Source of the DNA: Tabrizicola aquatica
GTDB lineage: Bacteria > Pseudomonadota > Alphaproteobacteria > Rhodobacterales > Rhodobacteraceae
Length of the DNA: 64,000 nt
NCBI RefSeq assembly: GCF_002900975.1
Contig: NZ_PJON01000001.1
Span: forward strand, 620,001 to 684,000
Direction of reading: 5' to 3'
Part shown: positions 7,683 through 14,796 of the stretch, one piece after another
Layout: each line of letters starts with the position of its first letter
Numbering within the stretch: the stretch's first letter is position 1
The notes under the pieces: model-generated
Told to the model about the DNA's origin: nothing
Databases searched by the model: none
The model's input: only the letters and a program-made list of their open reading frames with translations
Position numbers and translations under genes: made by a program

Positions 7683-8408
7683 GTGGAGCCGATCAGCAGG
7701 GGCGGAATGGTGGCGCGGCTGGCGCGGGGGCCGGGGGACATGGGTCGGGTCATGGCCCTGCGCGCCGCCTGCTTTCCCCGCGCCGGCGGGCAGGAAGCGG
7801 ACGCCCAGGACGCGCTGTCGGCCCATGTGATGGTCGAAGCTGGGGGGGCGCTTCTGGGTTATTTCCGGGTCATGCTGTTCGGCTGGGGGGCGGGCCTGGC
7901 GCAGGGCTATGCGGCGCGATTCTATGATGTGGGGCCGCTGTCCGGCTATGCCCGCCCGATCGCCGAGATGGGCCGGTTCTGCCTGGCGCCGGGGGGCGTG
8001 CACCCGGATGTGCTGCGCCTGACCTGGGGGGCGATGGCGCGGCTGGTGGACGAGGGGCAGGCGGGGCTGCTGGTGGGCTGCACCTCGTTCCGGGGGGCGG
8101 ATTGGCGGGCGCACCGGGCGGGGCTGGCTTTGCTGGCCGAGGAATTCGTCGGACCGGGCGCGCATCTTCCGGGGCGGAAGGCGGCGGAGGTGGTGGATTA
8201 TCCCGCCCTCGTTGGCCCGGTGGGGGACCGGAGGGCGGCGCTGGCGGGGCTGCCGCCCTTGCTGCGGACCTATCTGGGGATGGGGGGCTGGGTCAGCGAT
8301 CACGCGGTGGTGGACCGCGAGCTGGACACGCTGCATGTCTTTACCTGCGTCGAGGTGGACCGGGTTCCGGCGGCGAGGGCGGCCAGCTTGCGGGCCGTGG
8401 CGGGGTAG
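7683..8408 (+). CDS. olsB: OlsB-like lyso-ornithine-lipid N-acyltransferase (GNAT fold)
   Basis: The 241-residue protein resembles L-ornithine N-alpha-acyltransferase OlsB, which transfers a 3-hydroxyacyl group from ACP to ornithine to start ornithine-lipid synthesis. Family marks are VMALRAACFP near the N-terminus, the IAEMGRFCL strand, LLVGCTSFRGAD, and a C-terminal region with LPPLLRTYLGMGGWVSDHAVVDRELDTLHVFTCVEV. The GTG at 7683 and an ATG at 7707 are both possible starts; the ATG has AGGGG in front. The partner O-acyltransferase gene olsA, often adjacent, is not next to it here. Membrane phosphate limitation is the usual inducer in relatives, but no Pho box is evident. Confidence 0.8.
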   Translation: MEPISRGGMVARLARGPGDMGRVMALRAACFPRAGGQEADAQDALSAHVMVEAGGALLGYFRVMLFGWGAGLAQGYAARFYDVGPLSGYARPIAEMGRFCLAPGGVHPDVLRLTWGAMARLVDEGQAGLLVGCTSFRGADWRAHRAGLALLAEEFVGPGAHLPGRKAAEVVDYPALVGPVGDRRAALAGLPPLLRTYLGMGGWVSDHAVVDRELDTLHVFTCVEVDRVPAARAASLRAVAG

Positions 8409-8409
8409 G

Positions 8410-8472
8410 TGTCCACGGTGGACAAATCGGGATAACTACGCAAAGACAAAGGCTTGCTTGCGGACGTTAAGG
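8410..8472. repeat. 63-bp dispersed element with 15-bp palindrome, copy A
   Basis: It begins with TGTCCACGGTGGACA (8410-8424), an odd-centred perfect palindrome, and ends near GCGGACGTTAAGG. The same 15-mer and a similar tail at the same distance recur at 29246-29308. It lies two bases after the olsB stop, between convergent genes. Confidence 0.55.
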
Positions 8473-8520
8473 TTTTGTTCATCTGGATTCGGGACCGCAG
8501 GCGACAAGGAAATGCGCCGC

Positions 8521-9051
8521 TCAACCGCCGCCGTGGAGGGCTTTCACCCTGGCGCCGATGGCGTAGGCCTCGGCTTCGACCGCGTGATGGTCGCGGACGT
8601 AGCGCTGCGCAAAGCCCATCAGGCCCCAGCGGCGGAATTGTTCGATGTGCTCCACCTCATGCGCCCAGAGGGCGATGTTGTTTTCGGCGTTCCAGGGATT
8701 GGCGAAGGTGATCGTGTCGATGGTGGCGACGGCGGTCGCCTCGCCGTAGCGGATCGACAGGGACTGGAGGGTGGCATCCTGAGCTATGCCGGTGCGGTAT
8801 TCGATGCTGTCGAGAAGATCAGCCGGATACCAGGCGAGAAGGGCCTGGCGGATCTGGGGCGGCATCGGCTGGGTGCCGGCGGCCCAGGCGGCGTCGCGGG
8901 ACTGGACCAGCGCATTGGCAAGCGCGGCAGCGGCGAGGTCGAAGCCGGTTTCCAGGGCAATGCGGCCGGTCGCCCGCAATGGCAGGCTGGGGTCTTGCGC
9001 CAAGGCGGGGGCGGCGAGCAGGCAGAGGGCGAGGGCAAGGCGGCGCGGCAT
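8521..9051 (-). CDS. Secreted protein with HEVEH metallopeptidase-like motif (DUF4157-like)
   Basis: A 176-residue protein with a clear Sec signal peptide (LALALCLLAAPALAQ, cleavage after about residue 18). The C-terminal third has LWAHEVEHIEQFRRWG followed by YVRDHHAVEAEAY, the HExxH-like arrangement of DUF4157 domains, where two histidines and a downstream acidic residue would bind zinc. The first histidine pair is spaced HEVEH, so the motif is complete. Whether it is an active protease is unknown. I chose the ATG at 9051 because the signal peptide begins there; the upstream open frame is arginine-rich and not convincing. Confidence 0.7.
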   Translation of the reverse strand: MPRRLALALCLLAAPALAQDPSLPLRATGRIALETGFDLAAAALANALVQSRDAAWAAGTQPMPPQIRQALLAWYPADLLDSIEYRTGIAQDATLQSLSIRYGEATAVATIDTITFANPWNAENNIALWAHEVEHIEQFRRWGLMGFAQRYVRDHHAVEAEAYAIGARVKALHGGG

Positions 9052-9172
9052 GAGGGCAGGGTGCCAAGGCGCGGGATCGGCTGCAACGGGGGCCGGGGTC
9101 CGGTGCCGCAAAGGTGACCGGCGCGCGGGGTGCCTTTGAAATTGAGCGCGTGCCGCGCAAGGCTTTTGTCTC

Positions 9173-9201
9173 GCGGTTTTGCGTGAAGAACGCAAAACCG
9201 C
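9173..9201. repeat. Perfect 12-bp hairpin plus conserved-looking flank
   Basis: GCGGTTTTGCGT (9173-9184) and ACGCAAAACCGC (9190-9201) form a perfect stem around GAAGA. It is followed by TTGCCTCCGGCGGGGATATT (9208-9227), a sequence type I remember as frequent between genes in Rhodobacteraceae. It lies in the 231-base gap between the methyltransferase end and the HEVEH-protein start; nothing else is seen in that gap. Confidence 0.65.
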
Positions 9202-9282
9202 TCGGGGTTGCCTCCGGCGGGGATATTTGGGGACAGAAAATGGGGGAAGGCTGCCCCCTTGAACGGGGGCAGGTCTATCGGG

Positions 9283-10263
9283 TCAGGACCGGCCGCGACG
9301 TCCGCCGCGACGACCGGCGGCAGCTTGGCTTGCGGCGGCGGAGGCTTCGGCGAAGGTCATGCCGCCTTCGACCGCTTCCAGGACCTTGGCGAAGCGGATC
9401 CATTCGCCACCGTTCGCGTCATGGTTCATCAGGAAGTTGGCGGCGCGGATCGCTTCCATCTCTTGCTGGCGGACGGGGTTCATGATCGCGCTGGTCATGC
9501 CGGCGCCAATGGCCATCGGCAGGAAGGCTGCGTTGATGCCGTGGCGGTGCGGCAGGCCAAAGGAGATGTTCGAGGCGCCGCAGGTGGTGTTCACGCCAAG
9601 CTCTTCGCGCAGGCGGCGGACGAGGGCGAAGACCTGCTGGCCCGCCGATCCCATCGCACCGACCGGCATCACCAGCGGGTCGACGACGATGTCATGCGCC
9701 GGGATGCCGAAATCGGCGGCGCGTTCGACGATCTTTTTCGCGACGGCAAAACGGACATCAGGGTCTTCGGAAATGCCGGTGTCGTCGTTCGAGATCGCCA
9801 CGACCGGCACGTTGTACTTTTTCACCAGCGGCAGGACGAGTTCAAGGCGGTGCTCTTCGCCGGTCACGGAGTTCAGGAGCGGGCGGCCTTCGCAGGCCAT
9901 CAGGCCGGATTCCAGGGCGCCGGGGACCGACGAGTCGATGCAGAGCGGCACGTCGACGGTCTGCTGGATGATTTCGATCAGCGCCTTCATCAAGGGCGGC
10001 TCGACAAAGTTGTTGTCGGCGTAGCGCGGGTCGGTGGCCATCTTGTTGGTGAAGACCGCGCCCGAGTTCACGTCAAGGACCGTTGCGCCGCAGGCGACCT
10101 GTTCCAGCGCGTCCTTGATGACCGTCTCGAAATTGCCGGCTTCCAGTTCCGCCGCCAGCTTCTTACGGCCGGTGGGGTTGATGCGTTCGCCGATCACGCA
10201 GAAGGGCTCGTCAAAGCCGATGATGACGGTTTTCGTTTTGGATTCTATGACGGTACGGGTCAT
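9283..10263 (-). CDS. Methyltetrahydrofolate:corrinoid methyltransferase-like (pterin-binding) protein
   Basis: The 326-residue protein has the pterin-binding TIM barrel shared by dihydropteroate synthase and corrinoid methyltransferases: FCVIGERINPTGRKKL (about residues 21-36), ATVLDVNSG (about 58-66), PLCIDSS and NSVTGE, and DPLVMPVGA. The GERINPTGR and NSxTGE elements distinguish the methyl-H4folate:corrinoid branch from folate-making FolP. The C-terminus is an Arg/Gly-rich tail (GRRGGRRGRS). The start has AAAGGA ahead of it. It is the last gene of a three-gene minus-strand run after the MetF-like gene. A corrinoid carrier protein is not encoded in the window, so the methyl acceptor is not identified. 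Confidence 0.8.
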   Translation of the reverse strand: MTRTVIESKTKTVIIGFDEPFCVIGERINPTGRKKLAAELEAGNFETVIKDALEQVACGATVLDVNSGAVFTNKMATDPRYADNNFVEPPLMKALIEIIQQTVDVPLCIDSSVPGALESGLMACEGRPLLNSVTGEEHRLELVLPLVKKYNVPVVAISNDDTGISEDPDVRFAVAKKIVERAADFGIPAHDIVVDPLVMPVGAMGSAGQQVFALVRRLREELGVNTTCGASNISFGLPHRHGINAAFLPMAIGAGMTSAIMNPVRQQEMEAIRAANFLMNHDANGGEWIRFAKVLEAVEGGMTFAEASAAASQAAAGRRGGRRGRS

Positions 10264-10278
10264 TCTTTATACTTTCCT

Positions 10279-11196
10279 TTAAGCGGTGGCAGAGGCCGGA
10301 ACGCCCGAGGCGCCGCCGTTTTCGGTGACCCACTGGGCATTGGTCTTGATGCCGCCGAGGGGGAAGAAATGGACCTGTTCGATGCCGAAGCCCGGGTTCG
10401 CGGCCTTGTGGGCGGCGAGGCCTTCCAGGATCTCGGTCGGCTCGTAGGGCAGGAGGAGCTTGGTCACGTCCATCGCGCGCTTTTGCAGCACGCGGAGCGA
10501 GGGGCCGACACCGCAGGCGATGGCGAACTTGATCAGCGTTTGCAGCTTGGCCGGGCCGGCGATGCCGATGTGGACGGGAAGCTTGACGCCTTCGGCGGCG
10601 AGGCGGTTGACCCAGTCGATCACCGGCTTCGCCTCGAAGCAGAACTGGGTGGCCATGGCCATCTGCGCGTCGGTGCGCTCAGTGAAGGCGGATTTCCAGC
10701 GGGCGGCTTCCATGACCATGCGGTCGGACCCATCGGGGTCGATGTCCTTGTTGCCCTCGGGGTGGCCTGCGACGTGCAGGCGCTTGAAGCCGGTAAAGGC
10801 ACCAGATTCAAGGAGTTGCATCGAGGTGCTGAAGTCGCCCACGGGCTGCGCGACACCACCGGCGAGGAGCAGGCCCTGCTGGACGCCCACGTCCTTGTAG
10901 CGCGCGATCCAGTCCTGCAGCGTGGCCCGGTCCTTGATGATCCGCGCCGGAAAGTGCGGCATCACGTCAAAGCCTTCGTCCCCGATGCGCTTGGCGGTCG
11001 CGACCATGTCCTCGATCGGGGTGCCGTCGATATGGGCGATGTAGACGCGGGTGCCGGTGGGAAGGATGTCGCGGAAGCTGTCCACCTTTTCGGCGGTGCG
11101 GGGCATGACCTCGATCGAGTAGCCCTTGAGGAAGGTCTCCAGCGACCCGGTGGTGGGGGCGGCCTCTTCCTTGCGGCGGAAATTGAACAGGGCCAT
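10279..11196 (-). CDS. Methylenetetrahydrofolate reductase-like protein
   Basis: A 305-residue member of the MetF TIM-barrel family, divergent from housekeeping MetF. Visible elements are YSIEVMPRTAEKVDSF (strand 1, with the family Glu), VYIAHIDGT, LLLAGG with the following GDFSTSMQLLESG, LHVAGHPEGNKDID, and TQFCFEAKPVIDW, the last matching the MetF QxxF signature. The expected reaction is methylene-H4folate to methyl-H4folate with a flavin. I chose the ATG at 11196, which has AAGGAG six bases upstream. It is 15 bases before the pterin methyltransferase and 43 bases after the virulence-factor gene, so the three are probably one operon for moving one-carbon units. Confidence 0.78.
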   Translation of the reverse strand: MALFNFRRKEEAAPTTGSLETFLKGYSIEVMPRTAEKVDSFRDILPTGTRVYIAHIDGTPIEDMVATAKRIGDEGFDVMPHFPARIIKDRATLQDWIARYKDVGVQQGLLLAGGVAQPVGDFSTSMQLLESGAFTGFKRLHVAGHPEGNKDIDPDGSDRMVMEAARWKSAFTERTDAQMAMATQFCFEAKPVIDWVNRLAAEGVKLPVHIGIAGPAKLQTLIKFAIACGVGPSLRVLQKRAMDVTKLLLPYEPTEILEGLAAHKAANPGFGIEQVHFFPLGGIKTNAQWVTENGGASGVPASATA

Positions 11197-11239
11197 CACG
11201 GTCTCCTTGAGGGTGGAAGGCGGGGGGAGGGTCATGAGG

Positions 11240-11542
11240 TCAGGCCTTGGCCCAGCCTTCGGCGTCGATCAGCGTTTTCAGGCGGGCGGTGTCGAACTCG
11301 GCCTCAAGCTTTGCGGCATAGTCTGCGGCGATGGTGTCCGGCTCGCCGTCGAGGTCGGCGACGACGACCTTGCGCCATTCGGCAAGATAGGCGTCCGCGT
11401 CCTTGGCGCCGATCTTCATGGCGCAGCGGTCGATGGCCTGTTCGAAACGCTCGGTCAGTTGCACCTTGGAGCCGCGCCGGCCCTTGCCGACGATGACCTG
11501 TGCCGGAATGTCGCGCCAGTAGACGACGGTGATCTCGGCCAT
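11240..11542 (-). CDS. Virulence-factor domain (Virulence_fact) small protein
   Basis: A 100-residue protein with the family's conserved start AEITVVYWRDIPAQVIVGKG and then VQLTERFEQAIDRCAM and DADAYLAEWRK. The domain name is historical; no virulence role is implied. From genome context in Rhodobacterales I recall it travelling with the MetF-like and pterin methyltransferase genes that follow it here, so a role in the same one-carbon chemistry is inferred. ATG at 11542 chosen because the family similarity begins there. Confidence 0.75.
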   Translation of the reverse strand: MAEITVVYWRDIPAQVIVGKGRRGSKVQLTERFEQAIDRCAMKIGAKDADAYLAEWRKVVVADLDGEPDTIAADYAAKLEAEFDTARLKTLIDAEGWAKA

Positions 11543-11591
11543 TGCGGTGATTCCCTTTGACTGGTTGCCCCAACAGATAGTCGTGCGATCC

Positions 11592-11616
11592 CGACAGGCA
11601 GTGTCGGATTTCGACA
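11592..11616. promoter_or_regulatory. Three phased CGACA/TGTCG half-sites upstream of the one-carbon module
   Basis: CGACA (11592-11596), TGTCG (11602-11606) and CGACA (11612-11616) alternate in orientation at exactly 10-base steps. They lie 50-75 bases upstream of the virulence-factor start on the minus strand, in the 272-base gap shared with ppx/gppA. The geometry suggests a regulator bound to one face of the helix; the protein is unknown. Confidence 0.4.
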
Positions 11617-11814
11617 TGGCGAGCGATGGATGCGACCCGCCGCCCTGCCGCGATCGCTTAGCACGGTCGGGGCCGGCAGGCGATGGGAGGGCGTGCGAAG
11701 AATGTTCATGCAGATCATGCGCGGCGTCGAACGTGCCGACGCCCGGGCATCCTGCGCTTGCGCGGGGGGGCGAAGGCGACTAGTTTTGGCGATAACCACA
11801 GATGGAGGGCGGAT

Positions 11815-12969
11815 ATGACGCCCGAGCGTCCCCAAAGGGCGGACGCGACTGACGCGCCGGTCGAGACGCCCAGGGATGCTGCGGCAACCGTCTCCCGCGC
11901 AGATGACCCGTCGGCCCTTTCCGACCCAGGGTCGGCCCCGCTTTATGCGGCGCTTGACCTTGGGACCAACAGTTGCCGGATGCTGATTGCCCAGCCCAAG
12001 GGCAGTCAGTTCGTGATCGTCGACAGCTTTTCCAAGACCGTCCAGCTGGGCGTCGGTCTGGAGGCGACGGGTCGGCTGTCGCGCTCGTCAATGGGGCGAA
12101 CGATCCAGGCGTTGCGGATTTGCGAAAAGAAGCTGGAGAAGAACGGCGTGCGCCGGATGCGGCTGGTGGCGACCGAGGCCTGCCGTCGGGCCCGCAACGC
12201 GCGCGATTTCCTGCGCCAGGTGCGGCGCGAGACCGGGCTGGCGCTGGAGATCATCACTCCGGAGGAAGAGGCGCGGCTGGCGGTGATCTCTTGCGCGCCT
12301 TTGGTCAATGCCTCGACCGAGCAGCTTCTGGTGGTGGATATCGGCGGCGGATCGACCGAGTTGGTGTGGATCGACCTTTCTGCCGTGGCCCCAGCGGATC
12401 GGGCCCGGGCGATCATGCGGCTGCACATGGGCTTTGACGCGCAGGGTGAGGGCGCGGTGGCGCGGGTGGTGGACTGGATCAGCGTTCCCCTGGGGGTGGC
12501 GACGCTGAAGGACCAGTTCATCGACGTGGACGACGACGCGGCGCGGTTTGCGCTGATGAGTTGGTTCTTCGAGGAGAACCTGGCCAGTTTCAGCCCCTAT
12601 AACGCGCAGAACCCGCGCGAAGGGTTTCAGATCATCGGCACCTCGGGCACGGTGACGACGGTGGCTGCGTCCTTCCTGAACCTGAAACGCTATGACCGGA
12701 CCAAGGTCGACGGGTTGCAGATGACCAGCGACCAGATCGACCTGGTGATCCGGGAATATCTGGCGCTTGGGCCCGAGGGGCGGCGGACCGACCCCCGGAT
12801 CGGTCGCGACCGCCATTCGCTGATCATGTCGGGCGCGGCGATCCTGCAGGCTCTGATGCGGATCTGGCCCACGGACCGCTTGTCGGTGGCCGACCGGGGG
12901 CTTAGGGAGGGGCTTCTTTATGCGCAGATGAGCGCGGATGGCGTGCTGGAAGACGGGCCCTACACATGA
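11815..12969 (+). CDS. Ppx/GppA phosphatase family protein
   Basis: A 384-residue ASKHA-fold phosphatase for polyphosphate or pppGpp. After a disordered 35-residue N-terminus come [17 protein letters not shown] (phosphate 1 loop), [49 protein letters not shown] (phosphate 2 loop) and [13 protein letters not shown]. It has only the catalytic core, lacking the long C-terminal HD-like domain of E. coli Ppx. Start ATG preceded by GGAGGG. Its stop overlaps rlmE by four bases, so the two are coupled. Confidence 0.9.
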   Translation: MTPERPQRADATDAPVETPRDAAATVSRADDPSALSDPGSAPLYAALDLGTNSCRMLIAQPKGSQFVIVDSFSKTVQLGVGLEATGRLSRSSMGRTIQALRICEKKLEKNGVRRMRLVATEACRRARNARDFLRQVRRETGLALEIITPEEEARLAVISCAPLVNASTEQLLVVDIGGGSTELVWIDLSAVAPADRARAIMRLHMGFDAQGEGAVARVVDWISVPLGVATLKDQFIDVDDDAARFALMSWFFEENLASFSPYNAQNPREGFQIIGTSGTVTTVAASFLNLKRYDRTKVDGLQMTSDQIDLVIREYLALGPEGRRTDPRIGRDRHSLIMSGAAILQALMRIWPTDRLSVADRGLREGLLYAQMSADGVLEDGPYT

Positions 12970-13724
12970 ACGACAAGCCGAATTCGGGCAAGAACACCTC
13001 AGGCCGGGGCCAGCGCGAACTGCGGGTGCGGGTGAAAACTGCCAAGGGACGCAAGCTGTCCTCGACGCTGTGGCTGGAGCGGCAGTTGAACGACCCTTAT
13101 GTGCAGCAGGCCAAGCGCGAGGGCTATCGCGGCCGGGCGGCCTACAAGATCCTGGAATTGGACGACCGCTATGGCTTTCTGAAACCGGGGGCGCGGGTCG
13201 TGGACCTGGGCTGCGCGCCGGGCGGCTGGTGCCAGGTGGCGGTGGCGCGGGTCAATGCGCTGGGGCAGAACCCGAAAAAGCCGCAGGGCACGGTGCTGGG
13301 CGTGGACCTGCAAGAGGTGGAGGCGATCGCGGGGGCCGAGATTCATCAACTGGATTTCCTTGCCGACGACGCGGACGAAAAGGTGAAGGGCTGGCTTGGT
13401 GGCCGGGCCGATGTGGTCATGTCGGACATGGCGGCGGCTGCAAGCGGGCACAAGGCGACCGATCACTTGCGGATCGTGGCGCTGGTCGAGGCGGCGCTGG
13501 CCTTCGCCTTCGACGTGCTGGAGGACGGCGGCACCTTTGTGGCCAAGGTGCTGGCCGGCGGGGCCGAGAACGAGATGCAGACCATGCTGAAGCGCAACTT
13601 CCGCAAGGTGGCGAATGTTAAGCCGCCCGCCAGCCGGTCGGACAGTTCCGAAAAGTTCGTCGTGGCGATGGGCTTCCGCGGGCGCGAGGTCGCGGGCGGG
13701 GTTGGGTCCGACGCGCCGGAGTGA
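12966..13724 (+). CDS. rlmE: 23S rRNA (uridine2552-2'-O)-methyltransferase RlmE (FtsJ)
   Basis: Methylates U2552 in the A-loop of 23S rRNA in late 50S assembly. The 252 residues include a basic N-terminal extension ([17 protein letters not shown]), [29 protein letters not shown] with the catalytic Lys, the SAM loop [29 protein letters not shown] with catalytic Asp, and FVAKVLAGG with catalytic Lys. A 30-residue C-terminal extension follows the usual [19 protein letters not shown] end. It overlaps the ppx/gppA gene by four bases. Confidence 0.95.
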   Translation: MNDKPNSGKNTSGRGQRELRVRVKTAKGRKLSSTLWLERQLNDPYVQQAKREGYRGRAAYKILELDDRYGFLKPGARVVDLGCAPGGWCQVAVARVNALGQNPKKPQGTVLGVDLQEVEAIAGAEIHQLDFLADDADEKVKGWLGGRADVVMSDMAAAASGHKATDHLRIVALVEAALAFAFDVLEDGGTFVAKVLAGGAENEMQTMLKRNFRKVANVKPPASRSDSSEKFVVAMGFRGREVAGGVGSDAPE

Positions 13725-13847
13725 CGCCATGCTTGTGTGACGCTAGCGAGGCGTGACGAAGTCATCGACGAGCGGTGGTTGTGCCTCCTCGTGCGACTTC
13801 GTCTTCTCGTCGGGGGGCGATCCGTCCAAAGATGGGGAAAATTCTAA

Positions 13848-13877
13848 TGAAAAAGGCGCCCGAAGGCGCCCTGTTTT
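13848..13877 (-). terminator. Intrinsic terminator of the DUF882 gene
   Basis: On the minus strand GGCGCC-TTCG-GGCGCC is a 6-bp GC stem with a UUCG tetraloop, followed by TTTTT. It lies 15 bases past the DUF882 stop codon. The rest of the 168-base gap back to rlmE shows nothing recognisable. Confidence 0.8.
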
Positions 13878-13892
13878 CACGAAGTGCCGGGG

Positions 13893-14462
13893 TCAGCCGC
13901 CCCAGGTGCGGACCGGGCCGCAATCCATGTGCACGAAGTTCGACCGCGAGTATTTGCCGACACCACCCGAGGCGCAGGCCGCGGCCGCCTTGGCCATCTG
14001 CCCGACCGAGCGCGACTTGAGCCGCAGGTCGGCCGCCTGACCCTTCATGTGTAGCGAGTTGCGGGCAACACCGCTGGACTTCGAGCGCAGCATCGCGTTG
14101 GTCTTGGGGCTGCGGTAGCCCGAGAGCAGCATGTAGGGTTCGCTGACATCCATCAGCCGGTGCGAAGCCGCCATGATGTCGATGGCGCGCAGATCGATCT
14201 TCGTCGTGTCATCCGTGCGCCAATCGCGCATGAAGTGGTTGATTTCCTTGACAACCTCGGGGATGTACTCACCCTCGATCCAGTAGATCGTGTCCATGCT
14301 TTCGCCGGTTCGACCCGAGTACATGCGGATGCGGCGGATGTCGCCTGCGCCCTTGAGCAGCCCGAAGGCCTGGGTATAGGTCGGTGCCGCGACCAGGGCG
14401 GTTGCCGCGAAGGCACCAAGAAGGCCGCGCCGCGAAACGCCGATAAGCTTGCTGTCCGTCAT
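13893..14462 (-). CDS. DUF882 (YcbK-like, M15-type) Tat-exported peptidase-like protein
   Basis: The 189-residue protein begins with a twin-arginine signal (SRRGLLGAFAATALVAAP), so it is exported folded. The M15-type zinc-site motifs are visible: SLHMKGQAADL (HxxxxxxD) and FVHMDCG near the C-terminus. YLLSGYRS-like LLSGYRSPKTNAML precedes them. Family members act on peptidoglycan or bind it; in E. coli the neighbour of the ycbB L,D-transpeptidase gene is ycbK, and here too an L,D-transpeptidase gene lies 334 bases away, divergently oriented. Confidence 0.88.
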   Translation of the reverse strand: MTDSKLIGVSRRGLLGAFAATALVAAPTYTQAFGLLKGAGDIRRIRMYSGRTGESMDTIYWIEGEYIPEVVKEINHFMRDWRTDDTTKIDLRAIDIMAASHRLMDVSEPYMLLSGYRSPKTNAMLRSKSSGVARNSLHMKGQAADLRLKSRSVGQMAKAAAACASGGVGKYSRSNFVHMDCGPVRTWGG

Positions 14463-14796
14463 TCTAACGCCTGTCCCCGTAGCTGTCTTCGACTGCCTTA
14501 GCGCAGCTCTCGTGCAACTTCTTCCCCAAGTGCAGCGATGTTATTGCACAAGTCGAATCGAAGCCCAAGCACCGTTTGCCCGCCGGTTCCGACCATCACC
14601 TTGAATCGGCAAATTTTTGCTGAACGCGGGCGAAACCCGCCAACTGTGGTTCCGGTGCATCGAATTCGACCGGACTGTCGCGAAATGCACAACAATGCTT
14701 GGGGCAAAGGCCTTAGCGACGGGTTTGTGAATGGACAGGGGCGCGGCTTTCACGATTAGATGAGGCAAACGCCAAGTGATTGAGAACGGGGGCTGA
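14463..14796. other. 334-base divergent intergenic region
   Basis: Lower in GC than its surroundings and flanked by divergent DUF882 and L,D-transpeptidase genes, so both promoters should lie here. I see a short palindrome GCAAATTTTTGC (14609-14620) and a GCGGG-CGAAA-CCCGC hairpin just after it, but no convincing -35/-10 pair and no credible ORF. Confidence 0.4.

Noticed and set aside
10264-10278. Cobalamin or SAM riboswitch before the methyltransferase or MetF-like gene
   Set aside because: The gaps here (15 and 43 bases) are too short, and the 272-base region before the first gene of the module shows no B12-box or SAM-II-like pattern I can recognise.
9208-11496. 762-codon open frame on the plus strand
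   Set aside because: Antisense to the methyltransferase, MetF-like and Virulence_fact genes, all of which have ribosome sites and family motifs on the minus strand.
12966-13730. 243-codon minus-strand ORF antisense to rlmE
   Set aside because: Shadow of rlmE; rlmE has intact SAM-binding and catalytic motifs.
14498-14707. 69-codon minus-strand ORF in the DUF882/L,D-transpeptidase gap
   Set aside because: No ribosome site, cysteine- and arginine-rich composition and no family; the region is better read as promoter DNA.
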